From positions 1 to 39,241 of the forward strand of contig CAYYNM010000003.1 in the NCBI GenBank assembly GCA_964472945.1: a stretch of DNA of 39,241 nt, given 5' to 3'. Below, piece after piece: positions 26,964 through 34,883 of this stretch. The notes beneath the pieces were generated by a model that was given only the letters and a program-made list of their open reading frames with translations, was not told the DNA's origin and did no database searches. Origin of the DNA: QPIN01 sp964472945. Lineage in GTDB: Bacteria; Pseudomonadota; Gammaproteobacteria; Methylococcales; Methylomonadaceae. Made by a program: the position numbers and the translations under genes. Position 1 is the first letter of the stretch. Each line of letters starts with the position of its first letter.

Positions 26964-28031
26964 ATGGCAATAGAAATAGAAAAATTTTTAACAGAAATTA
27001 CTCCTGAAAATATCTGTGGGGATGACCTGGAGTACGATGCAGAATTTATGGTATTGGAGCAAGAGGTTCAAGGAAAGGAAGAGCAAACGATGGGGGATTC
27101 AGTGATTGAAGCTGAACCTCCTAATTGGCGAGAAGTAAAAAAGCAAGCCGAAAAGATATTGGCTCGAACGCGTGATTTAAGGGTTTGTGTTTATTTGTTA
27201 AAAGCATTAACAGAAACAGAAGGGATACTTGGCCTTGCTGATGGCATGGCTTTACTTAAGCAAACAACAGAAAAATTCTGGCAACATGTGCATCCAGAAT
27301 TAGACCCTGATGATGATAATGATCCAACCGAAAGGATTAATATCTTAATGTCTTTATGTGACTTTGACAGTTTTTTAAAGCCATTACAATATATATCCTT
27401 AGTTGAATCGAAAGCACTGGGGCGGTTTAGTTTAAGAGACATTCAAATTGCCAATGGTACAATAACTATTACTGATTCAGAAAATGAGTCAGAACCACCT
27501 CAAATGGCAGCGATTGATGCTGCCTTTCAAGATTGCGATGCTGAAATAGTTTTAGCAACAGCCAAAGCAATTAGAGATACGCAAGATAATTTGAATCAAA
27601 TGGAAGCATTTATTACTGATAATGTTGGTATTAATGATGCGGCTAGTTTTACAGAATTAAGAACTTTATTGAAAGAAATTAATACTATTATTTCTGGACA
27701 AATCGAAAAATTAGGCTTAAATGATACAGAAGAAGAGAGTGATGCAGATGAAGATTCTGAAAATTATGCACAATCGGCAATATCAAAAGGGGTAAAACCT
27801 GCAGGTGGACCATTAAGTATTAATAGCAATCAAGATGTGAGTAAAGCGCTAAATTTAATTAGTGAATATTACAAAAAAAATGAACCATCAAGCCCAATAC
27901 CCATGATGTTAGAGAGAGTGTCACGCTTGGTTGGCAAAAATTTTATGGAAGTTTTACAAGATATCGCACCCAATGGTGTTGAACAGGTGGATTTTTTACG
28001 TGGCATTTCAAATAATGATAACAATGAGTAG
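26964..28031 (+). CDS. tssA: T6SS protein TssA (ImpA N-terminal domain)
   Basis: A 355-residue baseplate and sheath-priming protein. The ImpA-type N-terminal domain (about 8-135) shows PENICGDDLEYDAEF, EPPNWREVKKQAEKIL, TRDLRVCVYLLKAL and FWQHVHPELDPDDDNDP. An acidic linker is followed by a short C-terminal module (SSPIPMMLERVSRLV, then FMEVLQDI). The size matches short TssA proteins such as P. aeruginosa TssA1. A gap of about 147 bases precedes it, the longest inside the operon, so a secondary promoter is possible, but I cannot place one convincingly. Confidence 0.95.
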   Translation: MAIEIEKFLTEITPENICGDDLEYDAEFMVLEQEVQGKEEQTMGDSVIEAEPPNWREVKKQAEKILARTRDLRVCVYLLKALTETEGILGLADGMALLKQTTEKFWQHVHPELDPDDDNDPTERINILMSLCDFDSFLKPLQYISLVESKALGRFSLRDIQIANGTITITDSENESEPPQMAAIDAAFQDCDAEIVLATAKAIRDTQDNLNQMEAFITDNVGINDAASFTELRTLLKEINTIISGQIEKLGLNDTEEESDADEDSENYAQSAISKGVKPAGGPLSINSNQDVSKALNLISEYYKKNEPSSPIPMMLERVSRLVGKNFMEVLQDIAPNGVEQVDFLRGISNNDNNE

Positions 28032-28063
28032 TTTGACTTGTGTTAATTTAGAGGAGAATAAAA

Positions 28064-28597
28064 ATGGCGGAAAGTAGTCAAAAGTTTATAGCACGAAACA
28101 GGGCTCCCAGGGTTCAAATTGAATATGATGTTGAGCTTTATGGTGCGGAAAAGAAAGTTCAATTACCTTTTGTAATGGGGGTTATGGCTGACTTATCTGG
28201 TAAGCCAGCTGACCCACTGGCTCCGGTCGGTGAACGCAAAATGCTTGAAATTGATGTAGATAATTTCGATGAGCGATTAAAAGCAATGAAGCCACGCACT
28301 GCATTTAATGTGCCTAATACGATTACTGGTGAAGGAAACTTAAGTGTGGATATTACTTTTGATAGTATGGATGACTTCTCGCCAGCAGCCGTTGCCAGTA
28401 AAGTGGATGGTTTGAAGCAATTGTTAGATGCCAGAACACAGCTATCCAATTTAATGACTTATATGGATGGTAAAACAGGTGCTGAAGAATTAATTGCAAA
28501 TGCAATCAGTGACCCCGCATTATTACAATCATTAGCTTCGGCACCAAAACCTGAAGATGATGCAGCAACTGATGAAACACCAGCAGAAGGAGAATAA
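28064..28597 (+). CDS. tssB: T6SS sheath small subunit TssB
   Basis: A 177-residue small sheath protein (VipA/IglA family) that pairs with TssC to build the contractile sheath. Typical features are SSQKFIARNRAPRVQIEYDVE near the N-terminus, LPFVMGVMADLSGKP, RKMLEIDVDNFDERLKAMKPR and LDARTQLSNLMTYMDGK. A strong AGGAG site precedes the ATG. It ends 2 bases before tssC, whose ribosome site lies inside the tssB end. Confidence 0.98.
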   Translation: MAESSQKFIARNRAPRVQIEYDVELYGAEKKVQLPFVMGVMADLSGKPADPLAPVGERKMLEIDVDNFDERLKAMKPRTAFNVPNTITGEGNLSVDITFDSMDDFSPAAVASKVDGLKQLLDARTQLSNLMTYMDGKTGAEELIANAISDPALLQSLASAPKPEDDAATDETPAEGE

Positions 28598-28599
28598 CA

Positions 28600-30090
28600 A
28601 TGGCAGAAGCAGAAAGTACAGAGGTACAAGCAGAAGGTGAGGTTGCAGAAGCGAGTGATTTTTCCTCTCTATTAAATAAAGAATTCAAACCCAAATCAGA
28701 AAGAGCTAAGGAAGAAGTTGAAAATGCCGTTTCGACTTTGGCTGAATTTGTTCTAAAAGATACTTCAATTGTTTCAGATGATGCCTTAAATTCTATCCAG
28801 GCTGTGATTGCTAAAATTGATGAAAAATTAAGTGAGCAGGTTAATCTGGTAATGCATCATGCAGATTTTCAACAACTGGAAGGTGCCTGGCGTGGTTTGC
28901 ATCATCTGGTGAATAATACTGAAACAGATGAAATGCTTAAAATTAGAGTGTTGAATATTTCTAAAAAAGAAGTAGGTAAAACACTGAAGAAGTTTAAAGG
29001 GACTGCATGGGATCAAAGCCCACTTTTTAAAAAGCTATATGAAGAAGAGTATGGCACTTTTGGTGGAGAACCTTTCGGTTGTCTAGTGGGTGATTATCAT
29101 TTTGATCATTCTCCTCAAGATGTTGAGCTATTAACCCAAATTTCAAAAATTTCAGCTGCTTCTCATGCGCCATTTATAACAGGCTTGGCTCCAACAACTT
29201 TACAAATGGACTCGTGGAGTGAACTGGCGAATCCTCGAGATTTAACAAAAATATTTTCTACCCCCGAATATGCCTCTTGGCGGTCACTAAGAGAGTCTGA
29301 TGATTCTAAATATTTGGGTTTAGCTATGCCACGTTTTCTGTCTCGTCTACCTTATGGTGCTGCGACAGACCCAGTGGAAGAGTTTGATTTTGAAGAAGAT
29401 ACTGAAGCAGCAAATAGTGCTAACTACACTTGGTCAAATGCGGCTTATGCCATGGCAACCAATATCAACCGTTCATTTAAACTCTATGGTTGGTGTTCAC
29501 AAATCAGGGGGATTGAATCGGGTGGTGCGGTAGAGGGCTTGCCTGTGCATACCTTTCCAACTGATGATGGCGGTGTGGATATGAAATGCCCTACTGAAAT
29601 TGCCATTACTGACCGTCGTGAAGCTGAATTGGCCAAAGCGGGTTTTATGCCTTTATTACATAAAAAGAACTCTGATTTTGCTGCTTTTATTGGTGCACAA
29701 TCACTGCATAAACCGGCAGAATATGATGACCCGGATGCAACTGCTAATGCTAATCTGGCTGCCCGTCTTCCGTATTTATTTGCTACTTGCCGTTTTGCGC
29801 ATTATTTGAAATGTATTGTCCGTGACAAAGTGGGTTCATTTAAAGAACGCGAGGATATGGAATCATGGTTAAACACATGGATTAGTCAATATGTATTATC
29901 AAACCCAGCCGTCGCATCAGATAAAGATAAAGCAAGAAGACCTTTAGCCGGTGCTGAAGTTGTGGTAGAAGAAGTGGAAGGAAATCCTGGTTATTATCAA
30001 TCAAAATTCTTTCTTAGACCTCATTATCAGTTAGAGGGCTTAACTGTTTCATTGAGGTTAACATCCAAGCTACCTTCTCAAAAAGGATAG
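28600..30090 (+). CDS. tssC: T6SS sheath large subunit TssC
   Basis: A 496-residue large sheath protein (VipB/IglB family). Diagnostic segments are LEGAWRGLHHLVNNTETD, FGCLVGDYHFDHSPQD, the region around MPRFLSRLPYG and the C-terminal KFFLRPHYQLEGLTVSLRL. The ribosome site AAGGAGAA lies in the tssB end. Expected to be made in equal amounts with TssB. The gene is intact and of normal length. Confidence 0.98.
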   Translation: MAEAESTEVQAEGEVAEASDFSSLLNKEFKPKSERAKEEVENAVSTLAEFVLKDTSIVSDDALNSIQAVIAKIDEKLSEQVNLVMHHADFQQLEGAWRGLHHLVNNTETDEMLKIRVLNISKKEVGKTLKKFKGTAWDQSPLFKKLYEEEYGTFGGEPFGCLVGDYHFDHSPQDVELLTQISKISAASHAPFITGLAPTTLQMDSWSELANPRDLTKIFSTPEYASWRSLRESDDSKYLGLAMPRFLSRLPYGAATDPVEEFDFEEDTEAANSANYTWSNAAYAMATNINRSFKLYGWCSQIRGIESGGAVEGLPVHTFPTDDGGVDMKCPTEIAITDRREAELAKAGFMPLLHKKNSDFAAFIGAQSLHKPAEYDDPDATANANLAARLPYLFATCRFAHYLKCIVRDKVGSFKEREDMESWLNTWISQYVLSNPAVASDKDKARRPLAGAEVVVEEVEGNPGYYQSKFFLRPHYQLEGLTVSLRLTSKLPSQKG

Positions 30091-30118
30091 TTATTTAATT
30101 TTTATTTAGGAGAATATT

Positions 30119-30601
30119 ATGATTTTAATGAAATTTGCAACAGAAATTAAAGGTGACAGTACGGTTGAAGGTCATGCGGACTGGATTACTCTCGACTCTA
30201 TACAATTAGGTGTGGGCCGGTCAATATCGAGTAGTGGTGGAAGTATTGATCGTGAAACCAGTAACCCTTCCTTTTCAGAAGTATCAATTTCTAAGTCTAT
30301 GGATAAGGCATCAACTGAGCTATTGATTCAAGCAACGTGCGGAAAAAGTTTAGGCAAATGTGAAATTCATTTTATTCAAACTGGTGGTGGTGATGTTAAA
30401 GACCAAGTTTATTTGAAATATGAATTATCTGAATGTATTGTAAGTTCTTATAGTGTTTCTAGTGGAGGTGAAAGGCCTACGGAAGGTATTAGTTTGTCCT
30501 TTACTCAAATCAAAACGCAATACACACGGTTTAAAGATGGTAAAGCGGCTGAAAGCGGTGATGAAAAAGGTTGGGATTTACAAAAAAACCAAACACTGTA
30601 G
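30119..30601 (+). CDS. hcp: T6SS inner-tube protein Hcp
   Basis: A 160-residue tube protein forming stacked hexameric rings, exported during firing; it can carry small effectors in its lumen. Family features are KGDSTVEGHADWITLDSIQLG, the SRSxSxS-like IDRETSNPSFSEVSISKSMD stretch, and LSFTQIKTQYTRF near the C-terminus. An AGGAG site lies 6 bases before the ATG. It is directly followed by a hairpin (30612-30640) that may set its transcript level above that of the downstream genes. It is a plain Hcp without a C-terminal effector fusion. Confidence 0.97.
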   Translation: MILMKFATEIKGDSTVEGHADWITLDSIQLGVGRSISSSGGSIDRETSNPSFSEVSISKSMDKASTELLIQATCGKSLGKCEIHFIQTGGGDVKDQVYLKYELSECIVSSYSVSSGGERPTEGISLSFTQIKTQYTRFKDGKAAESGDEKGWDLQKNQTL

Positions 30602-30611
30602 TTTTATTGAT

Positions 30612-30640
30612 TGATGGAGGGTGAAAAATTACCTCCATCA
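30612..30640 (+). promoter_or_regulatory. Intercistronic hairpin between hcp and tagJ
   Basis: A perfect 9-base stem TGATGGAGG / CCTCCATCA with an 11-base loop, starting 10 bases after the hcp stop. No T-tract follows, so an mRNA-stabilising or attenuating role is more likely than full termination. It also contains the first in-frame ATG of the tagJ reading frame, arguing against that start. Confidence 0.65.
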
Positions 30641-30667
30641 TATTTATCATTAAATTGGGGGGGATTA

Positions 30668-31465
30668 GTGGATATATCAGAACTCATTAAACAAGGATTG
30701 CTTATGGATGCACTGCAGACCGTTCAGCAACAAGTAAGGTCTAATCCAGCAGATCCTAAATTGAGAATACTACTCTGCCAGTTACAACTAATACTTGGGC
30801 AATGGGATAAAGCTAGAACACAACTGGATGTGTTAAAGGACCTGGATCCTATGTCTCAGTTTATGGTGCAAACCTATCAACAAGTATTAGTCTGTGAAGA
30901 TATAAGGCGAGATGTTTTTGCTGGTAATAGGAAACCTATTGTATTTGGTGAGCCTGAACCGTGGATCGCTTTATTATTAGAAGCATTACGTGTTGAAATT
31001 GAGGGTAACGTTGAAGCTGCTAGTGAATTAAGAGCTGAGGCATTAGATAAAACGACAGTAATATCAGGGACTATTGATAATGATCCTTTTGCCTGGATTG
31101 CTGATGCAGATAGTCGTCTTGGCCCAATGCTGGAAGCTGTTGTTAATGGACAATACTATTGGGTGCCTTTTCATCGTTTATCATTAATTCAACTTACTGA
31201 ACCTGAAGATTTAAGAGATTTTGCCTGGTTGCCTGCACAATTTGTTTGGGCAAATGGCGGTGAGGCATTTGGGTTTATTCCTAGTAGATATTCAGGGTCA
31301 GAAGATTCATCTGATTCATTTATTCAATTAGCTCGAAGAACAGAGTGGCTGCAAATATCACCAGAAAGCTATAAAGGATTGGGGCAACGTATGATGACAA
31401 CAGATAAAAATGATTATCCACTACTGGATATTAGAGAAATTAAATTTCATTCAAACGCTGAGTAA
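30668..31465 (+). CDS. tagJ: T6SS accessory protein TagJ (ImpE/SciE family)
   Basis: A 265-residue TPR-like accessory protein, known in other systems to bind TssB and to assist or modulate ClpV-driven sheath recycling. Family features are ISELIKQGLLMDALQ, LRILLCQLQLILGQWDKA, GEPEPWIALLLEALR, WIADADSRLGPMLEAVVNGQYYW and the C-terminal KNDYPLLDIREIKF, with no stretch missing. I choose GTG at 30668: the family normally begins at this point and a run of seven G lies just upstream. The open frame extends back to 30611, but that part lies in the hcp-tagJ hairpin. TagJ is restricted to some T6SS clades, including the P. aeruginosa H1 type. Confidence 0.92.
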   Translation: MDISELIKQGLLMDALQTVQQQVRSNPADPKLRILLCQLQLILGQWDKARTQLDVLKDLDPMSQFMVQTYQQVLVCEDIRRDVFAGNRKPIVFGEPEPWIALLLEALRVEIEGNVEAASELRAEALDKTTVISGTIDNDPFAWIADADSRLGPMLEAVVNGQYYWVPFHRLSLIQLTEPEDLRDFAWLPAQFVWANGGEAFGFIPSRYSGSEDSSDSFIQLARRTEWLQISPESYKGLGQRMMTTDKNDYPLLDIREIKFHSNAE

Positions 31466-31477
31466 ATGAGTTAATTT

Positions 31478-31978
31478 ATGGCTGAATTAACACCAACAGA
31501 ACGTTTACAGCCTTCATTGCTAGATAGGCTGACAGATGATGAACCGTATTCTCAGCAAGAATCTAGAGAAAAGCGTGTATTATCCATGCATAGATTAAGA
31601 CAGTCAGTTTTAAGAGATATTTCCTGGTTATTAAATGCTGATTCAATGGAATCCGTTGTAGATTTAACTGATTATCCTGAGGTAGCTAAATCAGTTTTAA
31701 ATTATGGCATTAAAGATTTAGCGGGTAGAACGGTGGCAGGCACTAATTTAAGCTCTATTGAAAAAGCAATTAAACAAGCGATAAATATTTATGAACCCCG
31801 TATTTTGCCTAATAGTTTAACCATACAGGTCCTTTTATCTGATGAAATGAATCACCAGGCCTTAAGTTTTGATATTGAAGCAAATTTATGGGCGCAACCT
31901 TTACCATTACATCTTTATTTGCGGACAGAAATTAATAAGATAACGGGTGATATTAATTTACGTGATATGGATGGCTAA
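31478..31978 (+). CDS. tssE: T6SS baseplate protein TssE
   Basis: A 166-residue gp25-like baseplate wedge component. The N-terminus TERLQPSLLDRLTDDEP is typical, followed by MHRLRQSVLRDISWLLN, VLNYGIKDLAGRT, the IEKAIKQAINIYEPRI segment and a C-terminal beta part ending in LPLHLYLRTEINKITG. It sits between tagJ (12-base gap) and tssF (2-base gap). Length is normal. Confidence 0.97.
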   Translation: MAELTPTERLQPSLLDRLTDDEPYSQQESREKRVLSMHRLRQSVLRDISWLLNADSMESVVDLTDYPEVAKSVLNYGIKDLAGRTVAGTNLSSIEKAIKQAINIYEPRILPNSLTIQVLLSDEMNHQALSFDIEANLWAQPLPLHLYLRTEINKITGDINLRDMDG

Positions 31979-31980
31979 TA

Positions 31981-33864
31981 ATGGATCCTAAGCTATTAAG
32001 CTATTACAACACCGAGTTACATCATTTGCGCGAAATGGGGGGGGAGTTTGCTAAAGAATTCCCTAAAATTGCAGCTCGACTGGGTATGGATGGTTTTGAA
32101 TGTGCTGATCCTTATGTAGAAAGATTACTAGAAGGATTTGCCTTTTTGGCAGCCAGAGTACAATTAAAAGTAGATGCGGAATTTCCTCGGTTCACTCAGC
32201 ATTTACTGGATATGATCTATCCAAATTATAATGAACCCGTCCCATCAATGACGGTTGTCCAATTTCATGCTGATTTAGCAGAGGGTTCTCTTGCAGAAGG
32301 CTTTACCATAGAGCGGCATACTGCTTTGCGTAGTCAGATGGGTAAAGGTGAGCAAACAGCATGCGAATACAGAACGGCTCATAATATTGACTTGTGGCCT
32401 ATAGAAATAACGGAAGCTGAATACTTGCCCAGTATAGGTGCTGTGGCTAATTTAGGTGTGCCGAGTTTAAGTGATTTAAAAGCAGGTGTTCGCTTACGAC
32501 TTAAAACCACGGCAGGTCTTAAGTTTAATGAATTAAATTTAGATTCACTACCCATCTATTTAAGAGGAGTAGGTGAGTTGCCGATGACTTTATATGAGCA
32601 ATTAATTGGTAACTCATTCGCTGTCTGTGTGCAGAGTACAGAAAAACCTATTGATCATCAATATATCATTAAGGAGCAACCCATTAGGCGATGTGGTTTT
32701 TTGGATGCGCAGGCTTTACTGGCTTATTCTCCTCGCTCATTTCAGGGCTACCGGTTATTACAAGAGTATTTTTCTTTCCCAGAACGGTTTATGTTCACTG
32801 AATTTACTGGACTTAAGCAAGCAATTAAAGACTGCAATACAGATCAGTTGGATATTATTGTTATGCTTAATCGAAGCCATGCTAAATTGATTAATGCGGT
32901 AGACGTTTCTCAATTTGCATTGTTTTGTTCACCCGCGATCAATTTATTTCCAAAACGTGTTGATAGAGTTCATGTTAATCAAAATTTATCTGAATTTCAT
33001 GTAATCCCTGACCGCTCTCGGCCAATGGATTATGAAGTTTGTCAAATAACTGAAGTAACAGGTATTGGTGATGATACAAGTAAAGATGAAGAGCATCCCT
33101 TTTTACCTTTTTATCATTTTAATGAGAGCAGAGACTATTCCACTCAAATGGCCTATTACGCGTTGCATAGACAGCAACGGATGATGTCTTCCAAGCAAAA
33201 ACGTCAAGGTCCAAGGTCAAGTTATATTGGTAATGAGGTTTTTATTTCCTTAGTTGATGCAAATGAAGCTCCTTATAGCCAAAACTTAAGGCAATTAAGT
33301 ATAAAAACTTTATGCAGCAATAGAGATTTACCCTTACAAATGCCTGTAGGGGGGGGTAAAAGTGATTTTTCTATGCAAAAAGGTGCGCCTGTTTTAAGTA
33401 TTCGAAGTATTGCAGGTCCGACTAAACCAAGGCCATCAAATGCAAATGCTGGCACAGCCTGGCATTTAATCAGTCATCTATCGTTAAATTATTTAACATT
33501 AGTCGATAATAATGCAAAAGAAGGCGCATCAGCTCTTCGAAGTTTATTGAAAATTTATGGGGAATATAGCGATGCTTCTATCGCTAAACAAATTGAGGGT
33601 TTGTTATCGGTAACATCTAAATCAATTGTTAGACGGATCAATTCTGAAGGGCCTATAGTCTTCGGCCGAGGGCTTGAAATAACACTGACATTTGAAGAAG
33701 CAGCATTTGAAGGGAGTGGTGTTTTTTTACTGGGAGCGGTGATGGAGCAGTTTTTATCTCGCTATGTATCAATTAATTCGTTTACCGAAAGCGTGATTGT
33801 ATCGACGGATAGAGGAGAAGTTATCAGATGGCCAGCGAGAATAGGGACAAGAGAAACAATTTAG
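31981..33864 (+). CDS. tssF: T6SS baseplate protein TssF
   Basis: A 627-residue baseplate wedge protein (VasA/ImpG family), paired two to one with TssG. The N-terminus is diagnostic: LSYYNTELHHLREMGGEFA, FPKIAARLGM, DPYVERLLEGFAFLAARV and FPRFTQHLLDMIYPNY. Later come the YRLLQEYFSFPERF segment and, near the end, the FGRGLEITLTFEE region. Its last 37 bases overlap the start of tssG, which implies translational coupling. Confidence 0.97.
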   Translation: MDPKLLSYYNTELHHLREMGGEFAKEFPKIAARLGMDGFECADPYVERLLEGFAFLAARVQLKVDAEFPRFTQHLLDMIYPNYNEPVPSMTVVQFHADLAEGSLAEGFTIERHTALRSQMGKGEQTACEYRTAHNIDLWPIEITEAEYLPSIGAVANLGVPSLSDLKAGVRLRLKTTAGLKFNELNLDSLPIYLRGVGELPMTLYEQLIGNSFAVCVQSTEKPIDHQYIIKEQPIRRCGFLDAQALLAYSPRSFQGYRLLQEYFSFPERFMFTEFTGLKQAIKDCNTDQLDIIVMLNRSHAKLINAVDVSQFALFCSPAINLFPKRVDRVHVNQNLSEFHVIPDRSRPMDYEVCQITEVTGIGDDTSKDEEHPFLPFYHFNESRDYSTQMAYYALHRQQRMMSSKQKRQGPRSSYIGNEVFISLVDANEAPYSQNLRQLSIKTLCSNRDLPLQMPVGGGKSDFSMQKGAPVLSIRSIAGPTKPRPSNANAGTAWHLISHLSLNYLTLVDNNAKEGASALRSLLKIYGEYSDASIAKQIEGLLSVTSKSIVRRINSEGPIVFGRGLEITLTFEEAAFEGSGVFLLGAVMEQFLSRYVSINSFTESVIVSTDRGEVIRWPARIGTRETI

Positions 33865-34838
33865 AACTTAGGCTGAAAAACCAACCGTATAAATTCGGTT
33901 TTTTTCATGCTTTGCGTTCAATTGAATGTGCTCACCCTGAGAAACCATTAATTGGACAATCAAAGCGTCCTGCTGATGATGCCGTACGTTTTTCTCAAGA
34001 AGTTACTTTAGCTTTTCAACCCTCAACACTTGGCAAATATATTCCAGCAAAAGGTGGAAATGCAGCCCGATTAAGTGAGTATTTTCTGGGTTTGTTTGGT
34101 CCAGATGGCCCTATGCCATTACATATTACAGAGTATGTAAAAAGCAGGATGCATAATAACCATGATTATACTCAGGCGCGTTTTGCCGATATATTTCATC
34201 ACCGAATGATAAGTTTATTTTATCGGGCAAGAGCAAATACAGAGCCCACTTTTAATTTTGATAGGCCAGGTAATGACAGGTTTTCAAACTATACAGGTTC
34301 ATTATTAGGTATAGGCGATACGACTTTATTACAAAGAGATGCAATGCCTGATTTGGCTAAACTGCATTATGCAGGGCATTTATCAAATCATGCAAAAAAT
34401 GCGGATGGGCTAAAGGCAATTATTGAAGATTTTTTTAAATTGCCTGTTAGCCTTAAAGAATTTATAGGTGAATGGTTGGAAATACAAGCTTCAGACTTAT
34501 CAAGACTAGGGCGATCCCCCTTAACCTGTTCATTAGGCTTATCGACTGTGCTAGGGAGCCGGGTTTGGGGATGTCAAAACAAATTCAGACTGGTTTTTGG
34601 GCCATTAACCCTGCAACAGTATGAGAGTTTATTGCCATCAGGGAAACGGTTGGAAAAGCTAATGGCTATTGTAAAAAACTATATTGGCTTGGAAATGATT
34701 TGGGATATAAATCTTATTCTTAAATCAGAAGAAATTAAAGGTATTCGTCTCGGAGGAAGCGAGCGTTTAGGCTGGACAAGCTGGTTAGGGCTAAGAACAT
34801 CGTTAAAAGATACTAATCCAGTGGTGTTAAATCTATAA
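33828..34838 (+). CDS. tssG: T6SS baseplate protein TssG
   Basis: A 336-residue baseplate wedge protein (VasB/ImpH family). Family features are YKFGFFHALRSIE near the N-terminus, FLGLFGPDGPMPLHITEYV, FADIFHHRMISLFYRA and a LGLSTVLGSRVWGCQNKFRL-like segment. The start overlaps the tssF end by 37 bases, with a GGAG site inside tssF. The gene has no odd features. Confidence 0.97.
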   Translation: MASENRDKRNNLELRLKNQPYKFGFFHALRSIECAHPEKPLIGQSKRPADDAVRFSQEVTLAFQPSTLGKYIPAKGGNAARLSEYFLGLFGPDGPMPLHITEYVKSRMHNNHDYTQARFADIFHHRMISLFYRARANTEPTFNFDRPGNDRFSNYTGSLLGIGDTTLLQRDAMPDLAKLHYAGHLSNHAKNADGLKAIIEDFFKLPVSLKEFIGEWLEIQASDLSRLGRSPLTCSLGLSTVLGSRVWGCQNKFRLVFGPLTLQQYESLLPSGKRLEKLMAIVKNYIGLEMIWDINLILKSEEIKGIRLGGSERLGWTSWLGLRTSLKDTNPVVLNL

Positions 34839-34883
34839 ATGAAATTTAATCTGTAAAAAGAAAACAAATCAAGAGGGATTGCA

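Noticed and set aside
30611..30667. Extra N-terminal 19 residues for TagJ
   Set aside because: That part overlaps a perfect hairpin, lacks a ribosome site and has no counterpart at the usual start of the family.
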